A stretch of DNA of 64,000 nt, from NCBI GenBank assembly GCA_932182025.1, contig CAKNXK010000024.1, positions 62,001 to 126,000 of the forward strand. The letters are read 5' to 3'. This document shows, in pieces, positions 53,380 through 62,483 of the stretch (position 1 is the stretch's first letter; every line of letters begins with the position of its first letter). Origin of the DNA: an uncultured Candidatus Melainabacteria bacterium (GTDB lineage: Bacteria; Cyanobacteriota; Vampirovibrionia; Gastranaerophilales; Gastranaerophilaceae). A model generated the notes under the pieces. It was not told the origin of the DNA, searched no databases, and was given only the letters and a program-made list of their open reading frames with translations. A program made the translations under genes and the position numbers.

Positions 53380-54342
53380 ATGATTATTATGATAGCTGTA
53401 GCACTTCTTTTAAGTATGGTTTTGAGCCTGCTTTTCGGAGTGCCTTATATAGATTTTTTGAAGAAAAAAACCATAGGACAATACATCCTTGATGTTGCGC
53501 CGGAAGCTCACGCTCAGAAAGCAGGAACACCGACTACAGGCGGAGTTTTTATTATTATTGCAATAATTATGGCTTCTGTTATAACTCTTTTAATGGCAGA
53601 GAAAATGGATAATTCAGCATGGATTATTCTTATTACTCTTTTCTTTATGGCATTAGCCGGGTTTCAAGATGATTATTTAAAACTAAAAGGTCACGAAAAC
53701 AAAGGATTAAGCCCAAGGGGTAAATTATTAAGACAAATTTTAATCGCACTTATACCAACAGTTTATGCAATGCAGACTTATGGAACAGTTTTAACATTAG
53801 GTTCAAAAAGCTTTGATATCGGATTTTTATATCCGTTATTTGCAGTTTTTGTTGTAACAGGCGCATCAAACGCATATAACTTAACAGACGGTTTAGACGG
53901 ACTTGCAGCGTCTGTTGGTATTCCTGCATTTTTAGCTTGCGGAGTAATCTCTTATTTAAGCGGACATTCTGTTGTTGCAATTGTTTGCGCTGCTGTAATC
54001 GGAGCTTCAATCGGATTTTTGAGATACAACAAACCAAAAGCTCAAGTATTTATGGGCGATACAGGTTCTTTGGCTATAGGCGGATTATTAGGAACACTTG
54101 CGATTTTAGGAAGATGCGAACTTCTGCTTGCAATCTTCGGCGGAGTTTTTGTTATGGAAACTTTATCCGTTATTATGCAGGTTGCAAGTTTCAAATTAAC
54201 AGGAAAAAGAATTTTCAAAATGTCTCCAATTCACCATCATTTTGAATTATGCGGACATTCGGAAATAAGAATCGTTAAAGAGTTTACTCTTGTTTCTTTA
54301 ATTTTGGCAATTGCTGCCGTAGTTTTATTTAAAATATTCTAA
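53380..54342 (+). CDS. mraY: Phospho-N-acetylmuramoyl-pentapeptide transferase
   Basis: 320 residues, multi-pass membrane enzyme that makes lipid I from UDP-MurNAc-pentapeptide and undecaprenyl phosphate. The motifs DDYLKL near residue 105, NLTDGLDGLA near 168-177, FMGDTGS near 225 and IHHHFE near 285 hold the catalytic Asp and His residues. A good ribosome site, AAAGGAG, precedes the ATG. It heads the cluster mraY-murD-ftsW-murG-rnhB. Confidence 0.95.
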   Translation: MIIMIAVALLLSMVLSLLFGVPYIDFLKKKTIGQYILDVAPEAHAQKAGTPTTGGVFIIIAIIMASVITLLMAEKMDNSAWIILITLFFMALAGFQDDYLKLKGHENKGLSPRGKLLRQILIALIPTVYAMQTYGTVLTLGSKSFDIGFLYPLFAVFVVTGASNAYNLTDGLDGLAASVGIPAFLACGVISYLSGHSVVAIVCAAVIGASIGFLRYNKPKAQVFMGDTGSLAIGGLLGTLAILGRCELLLAIFGGVFVMETLSVIMQVASFKLTGKRIFKMSPIHHHFELCGHSEIRIVKEFTLVSLILAIAAVVLFKIF

Positions 54343-54355
54343 GAAGGCTTTAATT

Positions 54356-55657
54356 ATGGAAAAAGTTTTAATATTAGGTTTATCAAAAAGCGGGATTTCA
54401 GCTGCAAAGTTTGCGGTCAAAAACGGATATGATGTTTATTTAACAGAATCAAAATCAGAAGTTAACGAATTGCAAGTTCAGGAACTTAAAGGTTTAGGCG
54501 TAAAAGTCGAATACGGTTCTCATTCAGATGAGTTTATTGAAGAAACATCTTTTGCGGTTACAAGCCCGGGTATTCCTCCAAAATCAGAAATTTTTAAGCG
54601 TTTACAGGCAAAAAATATTGAAATAATTTCAGAGGTTGAATTTGCTTATAGAAATTCTGATACTCCGTTTATTGCTATAACAGGAACAAACGGTAAAACA
54701 ACCACTACAGCACTTGTATCGCACATTTTGAGCAAGAATTTTAAAGCACCTTATTGCGGAAACATAGGCGTTCCTCCTACTTCTTTGATTGAAGATGAGG
54801 ATATCGATTTTCTTGTTTGCGAAATCTCATCATATCAGGCGCAAATGACCGAAGATTTTAAACCATTTATTTCCTGCTGGACAAACTTTACACCTGACCA
54901 TATTGATTGGCACGAGGGTTTAGAAAATTATTTTAAGGCGAAAGCTAAAATCTTTTTGGGAAAACAACGTCCGGAGTATGCTGTTTTAAATGCAAAAGAC
55001 GAAAAGCTTTTAGAGTTTTCAAAAAAATGCAAAAATGTTATTCTTTTTGACGAAGCGACTGATTGCGGAATAAAAGACGGTTCAATCTGGTACAAAGGCG
55101 AAGAAATAATTTCGCTTAAAGATTGTCCGCTCGTAGGTCATCATAACTATCAAAATATTATGTGCGGCATTATCTGCGCTAAGCTTTGTGAAATGGAAAA
55201 CGAAGATATTAGAGAACAAATTATGTCATTCAAGGCTCCCGAACATAGATTAGAAAAAGTTCGTGAGATGAACGGAATAACTTTCTATAACGACTCGAAA
55301 GCCACTAATCCGGAAGCTTCAATCGTTGCAATCGATTCGTTTAACAATGTTGATGTTGCTTTAATTCTTGGCGGTCGTGACAAAAACACGGATTTAACCG
55401 AAATGTGCAATTCAATAAATAAACACATCAAAACAGTTTTGCTTATAGGCGAAGCTACAGAAAGATTTGAAGAAAACCTTCTCAAAAATGGTTTTAGTAA
55501 TATAATAAAAGAACACACGCTAGAGAGTGCCGTTGATAAAGCAATCAGCCTAAGCCCTGATGTAGTGCTTCTTTCACCGGCATGCGCAAGTTTCGACATG
55601 TTCAAAAGTTACGAACACAGAGGAGAAGTTTTTAAAGAGTATGTCTTATCAAAATAA
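54356..55657 (+). CDS. murD: UDP-N-acetylmuramoyl-L-alanine--D-glutamate ligase
   Basis: 433 residues. Adds D-Glu to UDP-MurNAc-L-Ala in the cytoplasm. The N-terminal UDP-binding domain starts at L-I-L-G-L-S-K-S-G-I-S. The ATP motif is ITGTNGKTTTT near residue 111-121, and later motifs E-I-S-S-Y-Q, H-R-L-E and N-D-S-K-A-T-N are in place. It starts 13 bp after mraY and overlaps ftsW by 17 bp. Confidence 0.95.
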   Translation: MEKVLILGLSKSGISAAKFAVKNGYDVYLTESKSEVNELQVQELKGLGVKVEYGSHSDEFIEETSFAVTSPGIPPKSEIFKRLQAKNIEIISEVEFAYRNSDTPFIAITGTNGKTTTTALVSHILSKNFKAPYCGNIGVPPTSLIEDEDIDFLVCEISSYQAQMTEDFKPFISCWTNFTPDHIDWHEGLENYFKAKAKIFLGKQRPEYAVLNAKDEKLLEFSKKCKNVILFDEATDCGIKDGSIWYKGEEIISLKDCPLVGHHNYQNIMCGIICAKLCEMENEDIREQIMSFKAPEHRLEKVREMNGITFYNDSKATNPEASIVAIDSFNNVDVALILGGRDKNTDLTEMCNSINKHIKTVLLIGEATERFEENLLKNGFSNIIKEHTLESAVDKAISLSPDVVLLSPACASFDMFKSYEHRGEVFKEYVLSK

Positions 55658-56783
55658 CGAACAGTTTAGCACTCAAAATATGCAATCAGACAGACCGCTT
55701 CTTGTTGCAGTAATTTTTCTTGTCGTAATCGGTCTAATGGCAATATTTTCTGCAAGTGCGCCAAAATGCGTAGAGATGGGAGTTAATCCCGCAAGATTTT
55801 TCTTGCAGCAATTATTTGGAGTAATTGTAGGTTTTGTGGGGTTAAGATGGTTATCAAATTTTCATTATAAAAAATTAATGACATATACAATCCCGTTTAC
55901 ATTCTTTGTAATAGTAATGCTTATTCTGGTAAAAGTTGCAGGTGTTACGGTAAACGGTGCACAAAGATGGATTAATATAGCAGGTTTCAGCTTACAGCCT
56001 TCTGAATTTGCAAAACCGGCTGTCGTATTACTTCTTGCAGGTGTATTCTACAGAAACACTGACCTGCTTGATAACAACAAAATAGTTACCGCATTTCTTC
56101 CAATCGCTGTAATGCTTGGTTTGATTTTCTTACAGCCAAACCTAAGTATGATTATTTTGCTCGTTTCAACCTCTGCTGCAATATATATCTGTGCAGGAGG
56201 TTCTTTTAAAGTATTATTTACAGCTGCTGCTTGTGCTATCCCACTATTATTACTAAAAGGTCTGCATGGTTACCAGTCTTCAAGGCTTACAACCTGGCTA
56301 AACCCTGAAGCAGACCCGCTCGGAGCTGGTTATAACGTAATCCAGTCACTTGTTGCGTTCGCATCAGGAGGAATGTTCGGAGTTGGTTACGGCGGTTCAA
56401 AACAAAAACTCGCCTGGCTTCCTGAAGCTCATACAGACTTTATTTTTGCCGTAATAGGTGAAGAACTTGGGTTTATAGGTTGTCTACTGCTGATTTGCTT
56501 ATTCTGGACAATTTTGCAAAGAGGATTTATTATCGCAACAAAATGTCAGGATATGTATGGAAAACTTCTTGCACTTGGTTTAACCTTCTCAATCTGTTTT
56601 CAAGGGTTCTTAAATATGTGGGTTGCAAGTTCATTCGTTCCTGCAACAGGTGTGCCAATGCCATTTATTAGTTACGGCGGGTCTTCGATTATGGTATCAT
56701 TATGGATGGTTGGAATTTTATTAAATATCTCAAAAGATAACGTGAAAAGGATAAGGAATTACACTAATGTCAGAAACATATAA
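55641..56783 (+). CDS. ftsW: Lipid II polymerase / cell division protein FtsW
   Basis: 380 residues, SEDS family with about ten membrane segments. The glycan polymerase pattern is visible, with W-I-N-I-A-G-F-S-L-Q-P-S-E, A-H-T-D-F-I-F-A-V-I-G-E-E-L-G and F-I-S-Y-G-G-S-S. It acts with a class B penicillin-binding protein at the septum. RodA is an alternative, but position between murD and murG favours FtsW. The start lies 17 bp inside murD, and its end overlaps murG by 17 bp. Confidence 0.92.
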   Translation: MSYQNNEQFSTQNMQSDRPLLVAVIFLVVIGLMAIFSASAPKCVEMGVNPARFFLQQLFGVIVGFVGLRWLSNFHYKKLMTYTIPFTFFVIVMLILVKVAGVTVNGAQRWINIAGFSLQPSEFAKPAVVLLLAGVFYRNTDLLDNNKIVTAFLPIAVMLGLIFLQPNLSMIILLVSTSAAIYICAGGSFKVLFTAAACAIPLLLLKGLHGYQSSRLTTWLNPEADPLGAGYNVIQSLVAFASGGMFGVGYGGSKQKLAWLPEAHTDFIFAVIGEELGFIGCLLLICLFWTILQRGFIIATKCQDMYGKLLALGLTFSICFQGFLNMWVASSFVPATGVPMPFISYGGSSIMVSLWMVGILLNISKDNVKRIRNYTNVRNI

Positions 56784-57873
56784 TAGAGTCTATTTCGTCA
56801 CTGGAGGCGGAACCGGCGGACATATTTACCCTGCAATGGCAGTTGCTGATGCTTTAAGCGAAAACGCTAAAGTATATTATGTAGGTAACAAAAGAAATAT
56901 GGAATTTGAACTCGCAACAAAACGCGGATATAAGTTTTTGCACGTAGGTGTTTCAGGAATGCCAAGAAAACTCAATCCAAAGTTTTTCTACTGGGGAATA
57001 AGACTCGTTAGAGCAATACTTTATTCCATCAGATACATAAAAAGATATAAACCAAATGCTGTTTTTGCAACAGGCGGTTATGTTTCTGCACCAATGATTT
57101 TTGCCTGCATTATAACCAAAACCCCTTATATGATGCACGACTGTGATGCCATGCCGGGGCTTGTTACAAGAAGATTATGCAAAAGGGCAAAATATGTTTC
57201 TTTAGCTTTTGAAAAAGCGAAAAAATTTATTCCAAACAAACGTTCAATTGTCACTGGAAACCCTATCAGACCTGAGTTTGCGACTTTATCAAAAGAAGAT
57301 GCAAGAAGAAATCTCGGACTTGATAATAAACTAACTCTTTGTGTCATGGGCGGTTCACAAGGCGCAAAATCAATTAATAATACTGTTGTAGAAATCCTAA
57401 AAGAATTAGCGCAGGATAAAGGGTTAAATGTAATTTTCCAAACAGGGAAGAAAAATTATGATGAGATAATTGAAAAACTAAAACTTATTTATCCGGGGTT
57501 TGAACAAAACCGCAATCTTTTAATCAAGCCTTATTTCAATGATATGATTTCTGTTTTAAAATCAAGCGATATTGTGGTTTCAAGAGCCGGTTCATTAAGC
57601 TTATCCGAAATTTGTGCCTCTTCAACAGCACCGATTTTGGTACCTTATCCACATGCAGCAGCTAATCATCAAAGGATAAATGCAAAATGTCTTCTTGATA
57701 TGGGCGCTTGTGTTTATATTGAAGACAAAGAACTTGATCCTAACAAACTTAGAGAAGCCGTACTTGAGCTTCTAGATAATCCTGTAAAAATGAATTATCT
57801 TAAACAAAATACATCACATTTAGCAAGATTTGATGCCGTTGAAAAAATTATCGAGTGTTTAGGAAGTTTATAA
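56767..57873 (+). CDS. murG: UDP-GlcNAc transferase MurG
   Basis: 368 residues. Converts lipid I to lipid II at the inner membrane face. The first glycine loop is GGGTGGHIYPA near residues 12-22, the second is G-G-S-Q-G-A-K-S-I-N near 197-206, and R-A-G-S-L-S-L-S-E-I near 277-286 binds UDP-GlcNAc. It overlaps ftsW by 17 bp and its stop is followed at once by rnhB. Confidence 0.95.
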   Translation: MSETYNRVYFVTGGGTGGHIYPAMAVADALSENAKVYYVGNKRNMEFELATKRGYKFLHVGVSGMPRKLNPKFFYWGIRLVRAILYSIRYIKRYKPNAVFATGGYVSAPMIFACIITKTPYMMHDCDAMPGLVTRRLCKRAKYVSLAFEKAKKFIPNKRSIVTGNPIRPEFATLSKEDARRNLGLDNKLTLCVMGGSQGAKSINNTVVEILKELAQDKGLNVIFQTGKKNYDEIIEKLKLIYPGFEQNRNLLIKPYFNDMISVLKSSDIVVSRAGSLSLSEICASSTAPILVPYPHAAANHQRINAKCLLDMGACVYIEDKELDPNKLREAVLELLDNPVKMNYLKQNTSHLARFDAVEKIIECLGSL

Positions 57874-58518
57874 ATGACAAATCTTCTTTTTGACTTTGAT
57901 AAGAATTTTGATAAAACAATAATCGGTACAGACGAAGCAGGTCGGGGGCCCGGAGCAGGCGGAGTTTTTGCGGCTGCTGTTTATTTTGATAAAATTACTG
58001 ACGGATTAATTAAGGATTTAGAAATACTTAATGATTCAAAAAAATTAACAGCAAAAAAACGTGAATCTATTTATAACACAATAAAAAACAATACTGTCAA
58101 TGAAATTATTTGTATTGAAGTAGAAGAAATCGAAAAAATTAACATTCTCAATGCTTCTTTGAAAGCTATGAACCTGGCTTGTACAGGTGTTGCAGAAAAA
58201 ATTGGGAAACAAGATATTTTAACCCTTGTTGACGGAAACAAATTAATCAAAAACTATATTTACCCACAAGAATTTGTTATCAAAGGGGATTCAAAATCAG
58301 CATCAATCGCAGCTGCAAGTATTTTGGCAAAAGTAACCCGTGACAGATATATGCTTCAATTGCACGAAGAATTTCCAATGTACAATTGGGCAAAAAATGC
58401 AGGATATCTGACTGCGGCACACTTAGAAGCAATTGATAAATACGGTATATGCAAATACCACAGACCGTCGTTTCTAAAGAAACATTTTTTAAAACAAGGG
58501 GCAGTTGACATTCCATAA
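57874..58518 (+). CDS. rnhB: Ribonuclease HII with a repeat-derived C-terminus
   Basis: 214 residues. RNase HII cuts RNA in RNA/DNA hybrids. Catalytic residues are in I-G-T-D-E-A-G-R-G-P near the N-terminus, in S-K-K-L-T, and in D-S-K-S-A-S-I-A-A-A-S-I-L-A-K-V. The GPGAGG stretch after the first motif departs from the common G-P-L-A-G-P. The normal family end is near F-L-K-K-H-F; here the last residues (Q-G-A-V-D-I-P) are encoded by the start of the two-hairpin repeat at 58495. Confidence 0.92.
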   Translation: MTNLLFDFDKNFDKTIIGTDEAGRGPGAGGVFAAAVYFDKITDGLIKDLEILNDSKKLTAKKRESIYNTIKNNTVNEIICIEVEEIEKINILNASLKAMNLACTGVAEKIGKQDILTLVDGNKLIKNYIYPQEFVIKGDSKSASIAAASILAKVTRDRYMLQLHEEFPMYNWAKNAGYLTAAHLEAIDKYGICKYHRPSFLKKHFLKQGAVDIP

Positions 58519-58583
58519 AACTACCAATTCATTATATTCCTATAGGTCAACCTTTTGAACAAACTCCCGGCAGATTCAAATGG
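58495..58583 (+). repeat. Two-hairpin dispersed repeat, copy 1
   Basis: CAAGGG, GTTGACATTCCATA, GTCAACC, TTTTGAACA and TTCAAA occur in the same order as in copy 2 at 63910-64000. GTTGAC/GTCAAC and TTTGAA/TTCAAA would make two hairpins. It runs through the rnhB stop. Confidence 0.65.
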
Positions 58584-58643
58584 TCGTACATTTGTTACTA
58601 CAAATATATGATGCAAGCATTTTGAATTTATATTAATATATTA

Positions 58644-58892
58644 GAAATCGGGCACCCCCGGTTAAAACCAAGCTCCTCAAGCACAGACTTAAAATCGGAT
58701 GATTCTTGAAGGAAGGAGGTGGCGCTTATGATTATAAAATTAGCACTAACTTTTTTAATATTACAGCAATGTGATAATAAAGAACTAGCACTAATGATGA
58801 TAATCGTAATGCTAGTTCTTACCAAATAAGAACAAAACCGAGGGTTAAAATTCAAAAGTACTCCAATACTTTTGAAGCCCGATTTCTTTTTT
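58644..58892 (+). ncRNA. Structured RNA closed by its own terminator stem (type I toxin-like mRNA)
   Basis: GAAATCGGGC (58644-58653) pairs perfectly with GCCCGATTTC (58877-58886), which is followed by six T. A second helix, 58654-58663 with 58836-58845, has nine of ten pairs. Hairpins lie at 58851-58876 (perfect 10-bp stem) and 58780-58820 (perfect 11-bp stem inside the small gene). CTCCTC at 58673-58678 could pair with the ribosome site GGAGG at 58715-58719. The 409-base gap between rnhB and the Xre gene thus holds a repeat and this element. Confidence 0.6.
58728..58829 (+). CDS. 33-residue hydrophobic peptide
   Basis: ATG 58728 follows GGAAGGAGG, the strongest ribosome site in the window. 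The product, 33 residues, has two hydrophobic stretches (IKLALTFLIL and LALMMIIVMLVL) joined by Q-Q-C-D-N-K-E. It ends in Lys. The size and composition fit membrane-acting type I toxins. The surrounding RNA folding (terminal stem, sequestered ribosome site, stem within the gene) supports this. No family match can be made from sequence alone. Confidence 0.55.
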   Translation: MIIKLALTFLILQQCDNKELALMMIIVMLVLTK

Positions 58893-58927
58893 ATTATAAA
58901 CTATGTTTTAGAATTTTTCAATATATG

Positions 58928-59137
58928 TTATTCAAAATCTATTAATTTATTAATCCCAATACCAAGTATATCTGCAATCTGGAATAATTTACGAAGGCTA
59001 ATATATTTTTGTCCACGCTCAACACGACAAACATACTCATAAGAAAAATCCAGTTTTTCTGCTAATTCGGCTTGAGTTAAACCTTTGAGTTCTCTATATC
59101 GTTTTATATTTTCGCCCAATAATTTTATTCTTGACAT
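58928..59137 (-). CDS. Small Xre-family regulator
   Basis: 69 residues, little more than a DNA-binding domain: helix-turn-helix at about 10-62 (YRELKGLTQAELAEKLDFSY, then E-Y-V-C-R-V-E-R-G). It diverges from two small genes that overlap each other by 4 bp. The 64-bp gap holds both promoters. This is a regulator/small-gene module like the one at 9315-10311. Confidence 0.85.
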   Translation of the reverse strand: MSRIKLLGENIKRYRELKGLTQAELAEKLDFSYEYVCRVERGQKYISLRKLFQIADILGIGINKLIDFE

Positions 59138-59201
59138 ATGAACTATTTTTCCATATTATTATCAATATGTCATTGACCTATTTGTCCAAAGGAGATAAAA
59201 A

Positions 59202-59366
59202 ATGCACGAAAAAGAACTAAGAAAACGAATTTTTAATCAATTAGATAACTTAGAGGAAGAGTTTAAGTATTTAGCCGAGGCACTTTGCTCAAACTGGGCA
59301 GCTGTTAAAATGCTGTTGTTACTTTATTATTGGGATAACAGTGAAGATTTAAAGAGAGAACAATGA
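59202..59366 (+). CDS. Tiny 54-residue protein of unknown function
   Basis: ATG 59202 follows AAAGGAG by seven bases. The product is charged and helical, with a hydrophobic stretch V-K-M-L-L-L-L-Y-Y-W at about 36-45. It overlaps the next gene by 4 bp. Good start signals and coupling support a real gene. No family recognised. Confidence 0.5.
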   Translation: MHEKELRKRIFNQLDNLEEEFKYLAEALCSNWAAVKMLLLLYYWDNSEDLKREQ

Positions 59367-59566
59367 ACGAAGATGATATTTTAAATATAGAAAATACCGT
59401 AGCAAAAGCAGAGTCGCTCATAATCATGATAAAAGATGCTTGTATAACAAATGAATTATATGATGAACAAACAGCATTAGAAATCGCGTTGCAATACATT
59501 AAACAAACTCGTGAACGCATAGAAGAATTGCGCTACCATATATTTATCAAACCATTAAACACCTAA
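59363..59566 (+). CDS. Small acidic helical protein
   Basis: 67 residues, starting within the stop of the preceding gene (ATGA). Mostly helical and acidic, with E-N-T-V-A-K-A-E-S-L-I and Y-I-K-Q-T-R-E-R-I-E-E-L. It ends 12 bp inside the convergent GGDEF/HD-GYP gene. Together with the 54-residue gene it forms a module facing away from the Xre gene. Confidence 0.5.
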   Translation: MNEDDILNIENTVAKAESLIIMIKDACITNELYDEQTALEIALQYIKQTRERIEELRYHIFIKPLNT

Positions 59567-61399
59567 TGATGGCGCAATTTGAATAAATGTTCTGACTAAA
59601 TCAGCATCCCATTGAGTACCCGCACCTTCTTCAAGGATTTCAAATGCTTTTTCGATATTCATACCTTTTCTGTATGGTCTGTCACTGATTAAAGCATGGT
59701 AAGTGTCTGCAATCGCAACGATTTTTGCCGCAAGAGGAATATCACCGTTTGAAAGACCTTCCGGATAACCTTTACCGTCAATTCTTTCGTGGTGGTATTT
59801 AACAATCGGTATCAAATCTCTTAAGTTAGGATTTGGCTCAAGGACCTTTTCATACCCGATAACAGGGTGCTGTTTCATAATCACCCATTCTTCATCAGAC
59901 AATGGGCCTTCTTTTTTAAGAACTGATTCAGGAATACCGATTTTACCTACATCGTGAAGCAATGCACCAAGTGTAATTCTTTCAACCTCTTTTTCAGGAA
60001 GATTAATTGCTCTGGCAAGTGCTTCAGAGAACTTGGAAACAGAAGTTGAATGACCTTTTGTATAAGGGTCCTTCGCATCAATTGCTCCGGCAAGAGATGT
60101 TGCAACTTCCCAAATTCTTGAATCAGAAATATCATGGTCTTCATTGAATTTTTCAATCAATTCTTCTTCAAAATTAATTCCTAATTGAGAATGACGCTTT
60201 GAAACAACTTCTGCATAAGATTTCAAAGCAATGTTATCCCAGAAATTGAAATCTGAAGAGCTGATAATCGCTGACATGCCGTCTTTGTAGCCTTTTGCTT
60301 TTGAAATATACATTGCCTGCTCTGCTAAAATAAGAAGCTTCTCTTTATCCTGAGTACAATCAGGATAAGTTGCCACACCAACAGAAACCTTAATAGGACC
60401 AATCTCATCAATAAAGCAGCATGATAAAGAATATGTCAAATATTCAGCAACATACTTAGCCTGCTCGGAAGAAGTATTAGGCAAAATAATAGCAAGCTCA
60501 TCACCGCCATAACGTCCTGCAATATCACTTTCGCGAACATTCTGACGCACCTTTTCTGCAACAAGTTTAATAACTTCATCACCTTTTGCGTGACCAAGTT
60601 CTCTGTTAATCTTGGTAATATTATTAATATCAAGCATCATTACAGAAAGCTGCTGCTTATTAATCTTCGCTCTAGAAATCTCATTTGTAAGGATTTCCTG
60701 AAAACCTCTGTGATTATAAAGAAGCGTCAATGAATCAGTATTAATAAGTTCATCACTTTTTTCCATTAATTCAAAGTTATGTGTTACAAGTGCAATATGA
60801 TTTGCTATTAATGAATAAAGTGCTGTATTTTGATTTGCATGTGCATCTTCAATAATAAATACACCTATGCATTTATTTACAGAGATTAATGGCAAAATTG
60901 CCGTAGAATAATTCTTGTAATAAGAAAGTTTTAGATAATCTTTTTTCTCAACAAATTTAGTTATACGTTCTTTAAATACCTTAACAATTGGATTATCATC
61001 ATCTTTTAAAAATACTTTTGTTGAAAAATTGTTACCAACTTTATCATGTAGTTTTAAATTAATGCAATTAGATTTTTCTTTAAACAAGCCAATTGCAAAA
61101 AAAGATGAGTCGATATTTTGTGTGATTATTGAATAAATTTTATTATAAAAATCCGAAGGGTTTGTAATATTAGAGATATTAACAAGACTATCAATTACAT
61201 TTTTATAATTTAATGTTAGTCCTTTCTCATTATTAAAAACCATACTATGCGGATTTAAAAGCTGGTTTACTGATGGAGTATTTGTTAAAGCATTTACTCT
61301 GGAAACCAATTTCCCTTGAGAAATAGGAGAAGATACTGGTTTTATGGCACTCTGCTGTTTCAAATTTTCATTATTATTTACAATTTGTTTTTTATTCAC
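59555..61399 (-). CDS. GAF - GGDEF - HD-GYP cyclic-di-GMP protein
   Basis: 614 residues, no membrane segment. A GAF domain (about 70-215) is followed by GGDEF (about 220-380) with the active motif GGDEL, and HD-GYP (about 420-610) with HDVGK, HHERIDGKGYPEG and D-T-Y-H-A-L-I-S-D-R-P-Y. Both catalytic motifs look intact, so it may both make and break cyclic-di-GMP, with GAF as the input switch. GGDEL instead of GGDEF is a tolerated change. Confidence 0.92.
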   Translation of the reverse strand: MNKKQIVNNNENLKQQSAIKPVSSPISQGKLVSRVNALTNTPSVNQLLNPHSMVFNNEKGLTLNYKNVIDSLVNISNITNPSDFYNKIYSIITQNIDSSFFAIGLFKEKSNCINLKLHDKVGNNFSTKVFLKDDDNPIVKVFKERITKFVEKKDYLKLSYYKNYSTAILPLISVNKCIGVFIIEDAHANQNTALYSLIANHIALVTHNFELMEKSDELINTDSLTLLYNHRGFQEILTNEISRAKINKQQLSVMMLDINNITKINRELGHAKGDEVIKLVAEKVRQNVRESDIAGRYGGDELAIILPNTSSEQAKYVAEYLTYSLSCCFIDEIGPIKVSVGVATYPDCTQDKEKLLILAEQAMYISKAKGYKDGMSAIISSSDFNFWDNIALKSYAEVVSKRHSQLGINFEEELIEKFNEDHDISDSRIWEVATSLAGAIDAKDPYTKGHSTSVSKFSEALARAINLPEKEVERITLGALLHDVGKIGIPESVLKKEGPLSDEEWVIMKQHPVIGYEKVLEPNPNLRDLIPIVKYHHERIDGKGYPEGLSNGDIPLAAKIVAIADTYHALISDRPYRKGMNIEKAFEILEEGAGTQWDADLVRTFIQIAPSLGV

Positions 61400-61613
61400 A
61401 CTAATTACCTTTTTGTACGAGTTGCCAATTTAAAACACATGAATTTTTAGAATTGACTAATTTGAGAAGTTGGTTTAAAAAAGTTTACAAATACTTTTTT
61501 AGTTAAATTCCACTCTAGAACATTCCCTTAATCACATATTAACATTTTTTCTAAGTTTTTCTAGTGTTTTTATAAATTTTCATTAAAATTATTTACAATA
61601 TTTGATAAAATTT

Positions 61614-62408
61614 TTATAACCTGAATGGCTGAAGCTTTGATAGCAATGCGGGTTTAACCATGGAAATATTATTTTTCACAGGGATTGTAAATGTAAACGA
61701 ATTTAATTTGTTTTTCAAATTTTCTACCCCGATTTTTCCTCCATGAAACTCAATAACTTTTTTGCACATATACATTTTTATTCCATGTCCTACCGTTGAA
61801 AATCTTGGATTGTTAGAAAACATTCTACGGCATTCTTCTTCGCTTAAAGGGTTTCCTGAATACATAATTGCAACTTCTATTTCTTCACAAACTTTTTTTA
61901 CAATAACTGCAATTTTTTTATTCCTTTCCGAATAAAAAATAGTTGTAGAAATCAAGTAATGCAATACTTTTGCAAGTTCAGACTTATCTCCGAAAACAGG
62001 AATTGAAGAATTCATATTAAAATAAAATTCAAGATTTTTTTCTTCTGCTTGATAATCAAGATTTGCACAACTAATTGAAACTAAATCAGAGAAGTTAAAC
62101 ATTTCTTTATTCAAAACCTGTTCACCGTTTTCATATCTATAGGTATTCAATAGCATATTAATCATATCCAGAGAATATTTACATGAATTATTAATATCTG
62201 ATATTAATTCTTCCTGATTATATTTAGAATAAAGCAAATCCAGTCCGCGAATTTGAGCAAGAGTTGAAACTCTTATATCGTGGCTCAAAGTTTTAATAAA
62301 ATTTTCTCTCTGATTAAAAAGTTCTGACTTTAGAGAAATATTTTTTCTTAATACAAAGAACAATATCAGAAGAACTATAATAAACAACAAATCTTTTGCA
62401 ATACTCAT
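61614..62408 (-). CDS. Membrane histidine kinase with an altered ATPase domain
   Basis: 264 residues. An N-terminal membrane helix (about 5-20) is followed by a HisKA region with S-H-D-I-R-V-S-T-L as the His motif. The ATPase part is reduced: no D-x-G-x-G is seen; the place reads M-Y-S-G-N-P-L-S, and the G2 box is GHGIKMYMCKKVIEFHGGKI. It may therefore have low or no kinase activity. No partner regulator is adjacent. It lies between the c-di-GMP gene and folP. Confidence 0.75.
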   Translation of the reverse strand: MSIAKDLLFIIVLLILFFVLRKNISLKSELFNQRENFIKTLSHDIRVSTLAQIRGLDLLYSKYNQEELISDINNSCKYSLDMINMLLNTYRYENGEQVLNKEMFNFSDLVSISCANLDYQAEEKNLEFYFNMNSSIPVFGDKSELAKVLHYLISTTIFYSERNKKIAVIVKKVCEEIEVAIMYSGNPLSEEECRRMFSNNPRFSTVGHGIKMYMCKKVIEFHGGKIGVENLKNKLNSFTFTIPVKNNISMVKPALLSKLQPFRL

Positions 62409-62483
62409 GTGACTATTCCTAACTGGCTACATTTTTATACTAACGTATAATCCGAAAATAAAAATTAGCCAGGAGGGCAGATA

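Noticed and set aside
58495..58583. Integron attC site
   Set aside because: The stem core GTTGAC does not fit the attC R-box GTTRRRY, and there is no integrase or cassette array.
58628..58855. 75-residue open frame antisense to the structured RNA
   Set aside because: It arises from the inverted repeats of the RNA and has no ribosome site. The plus-strand gene has far better signals.
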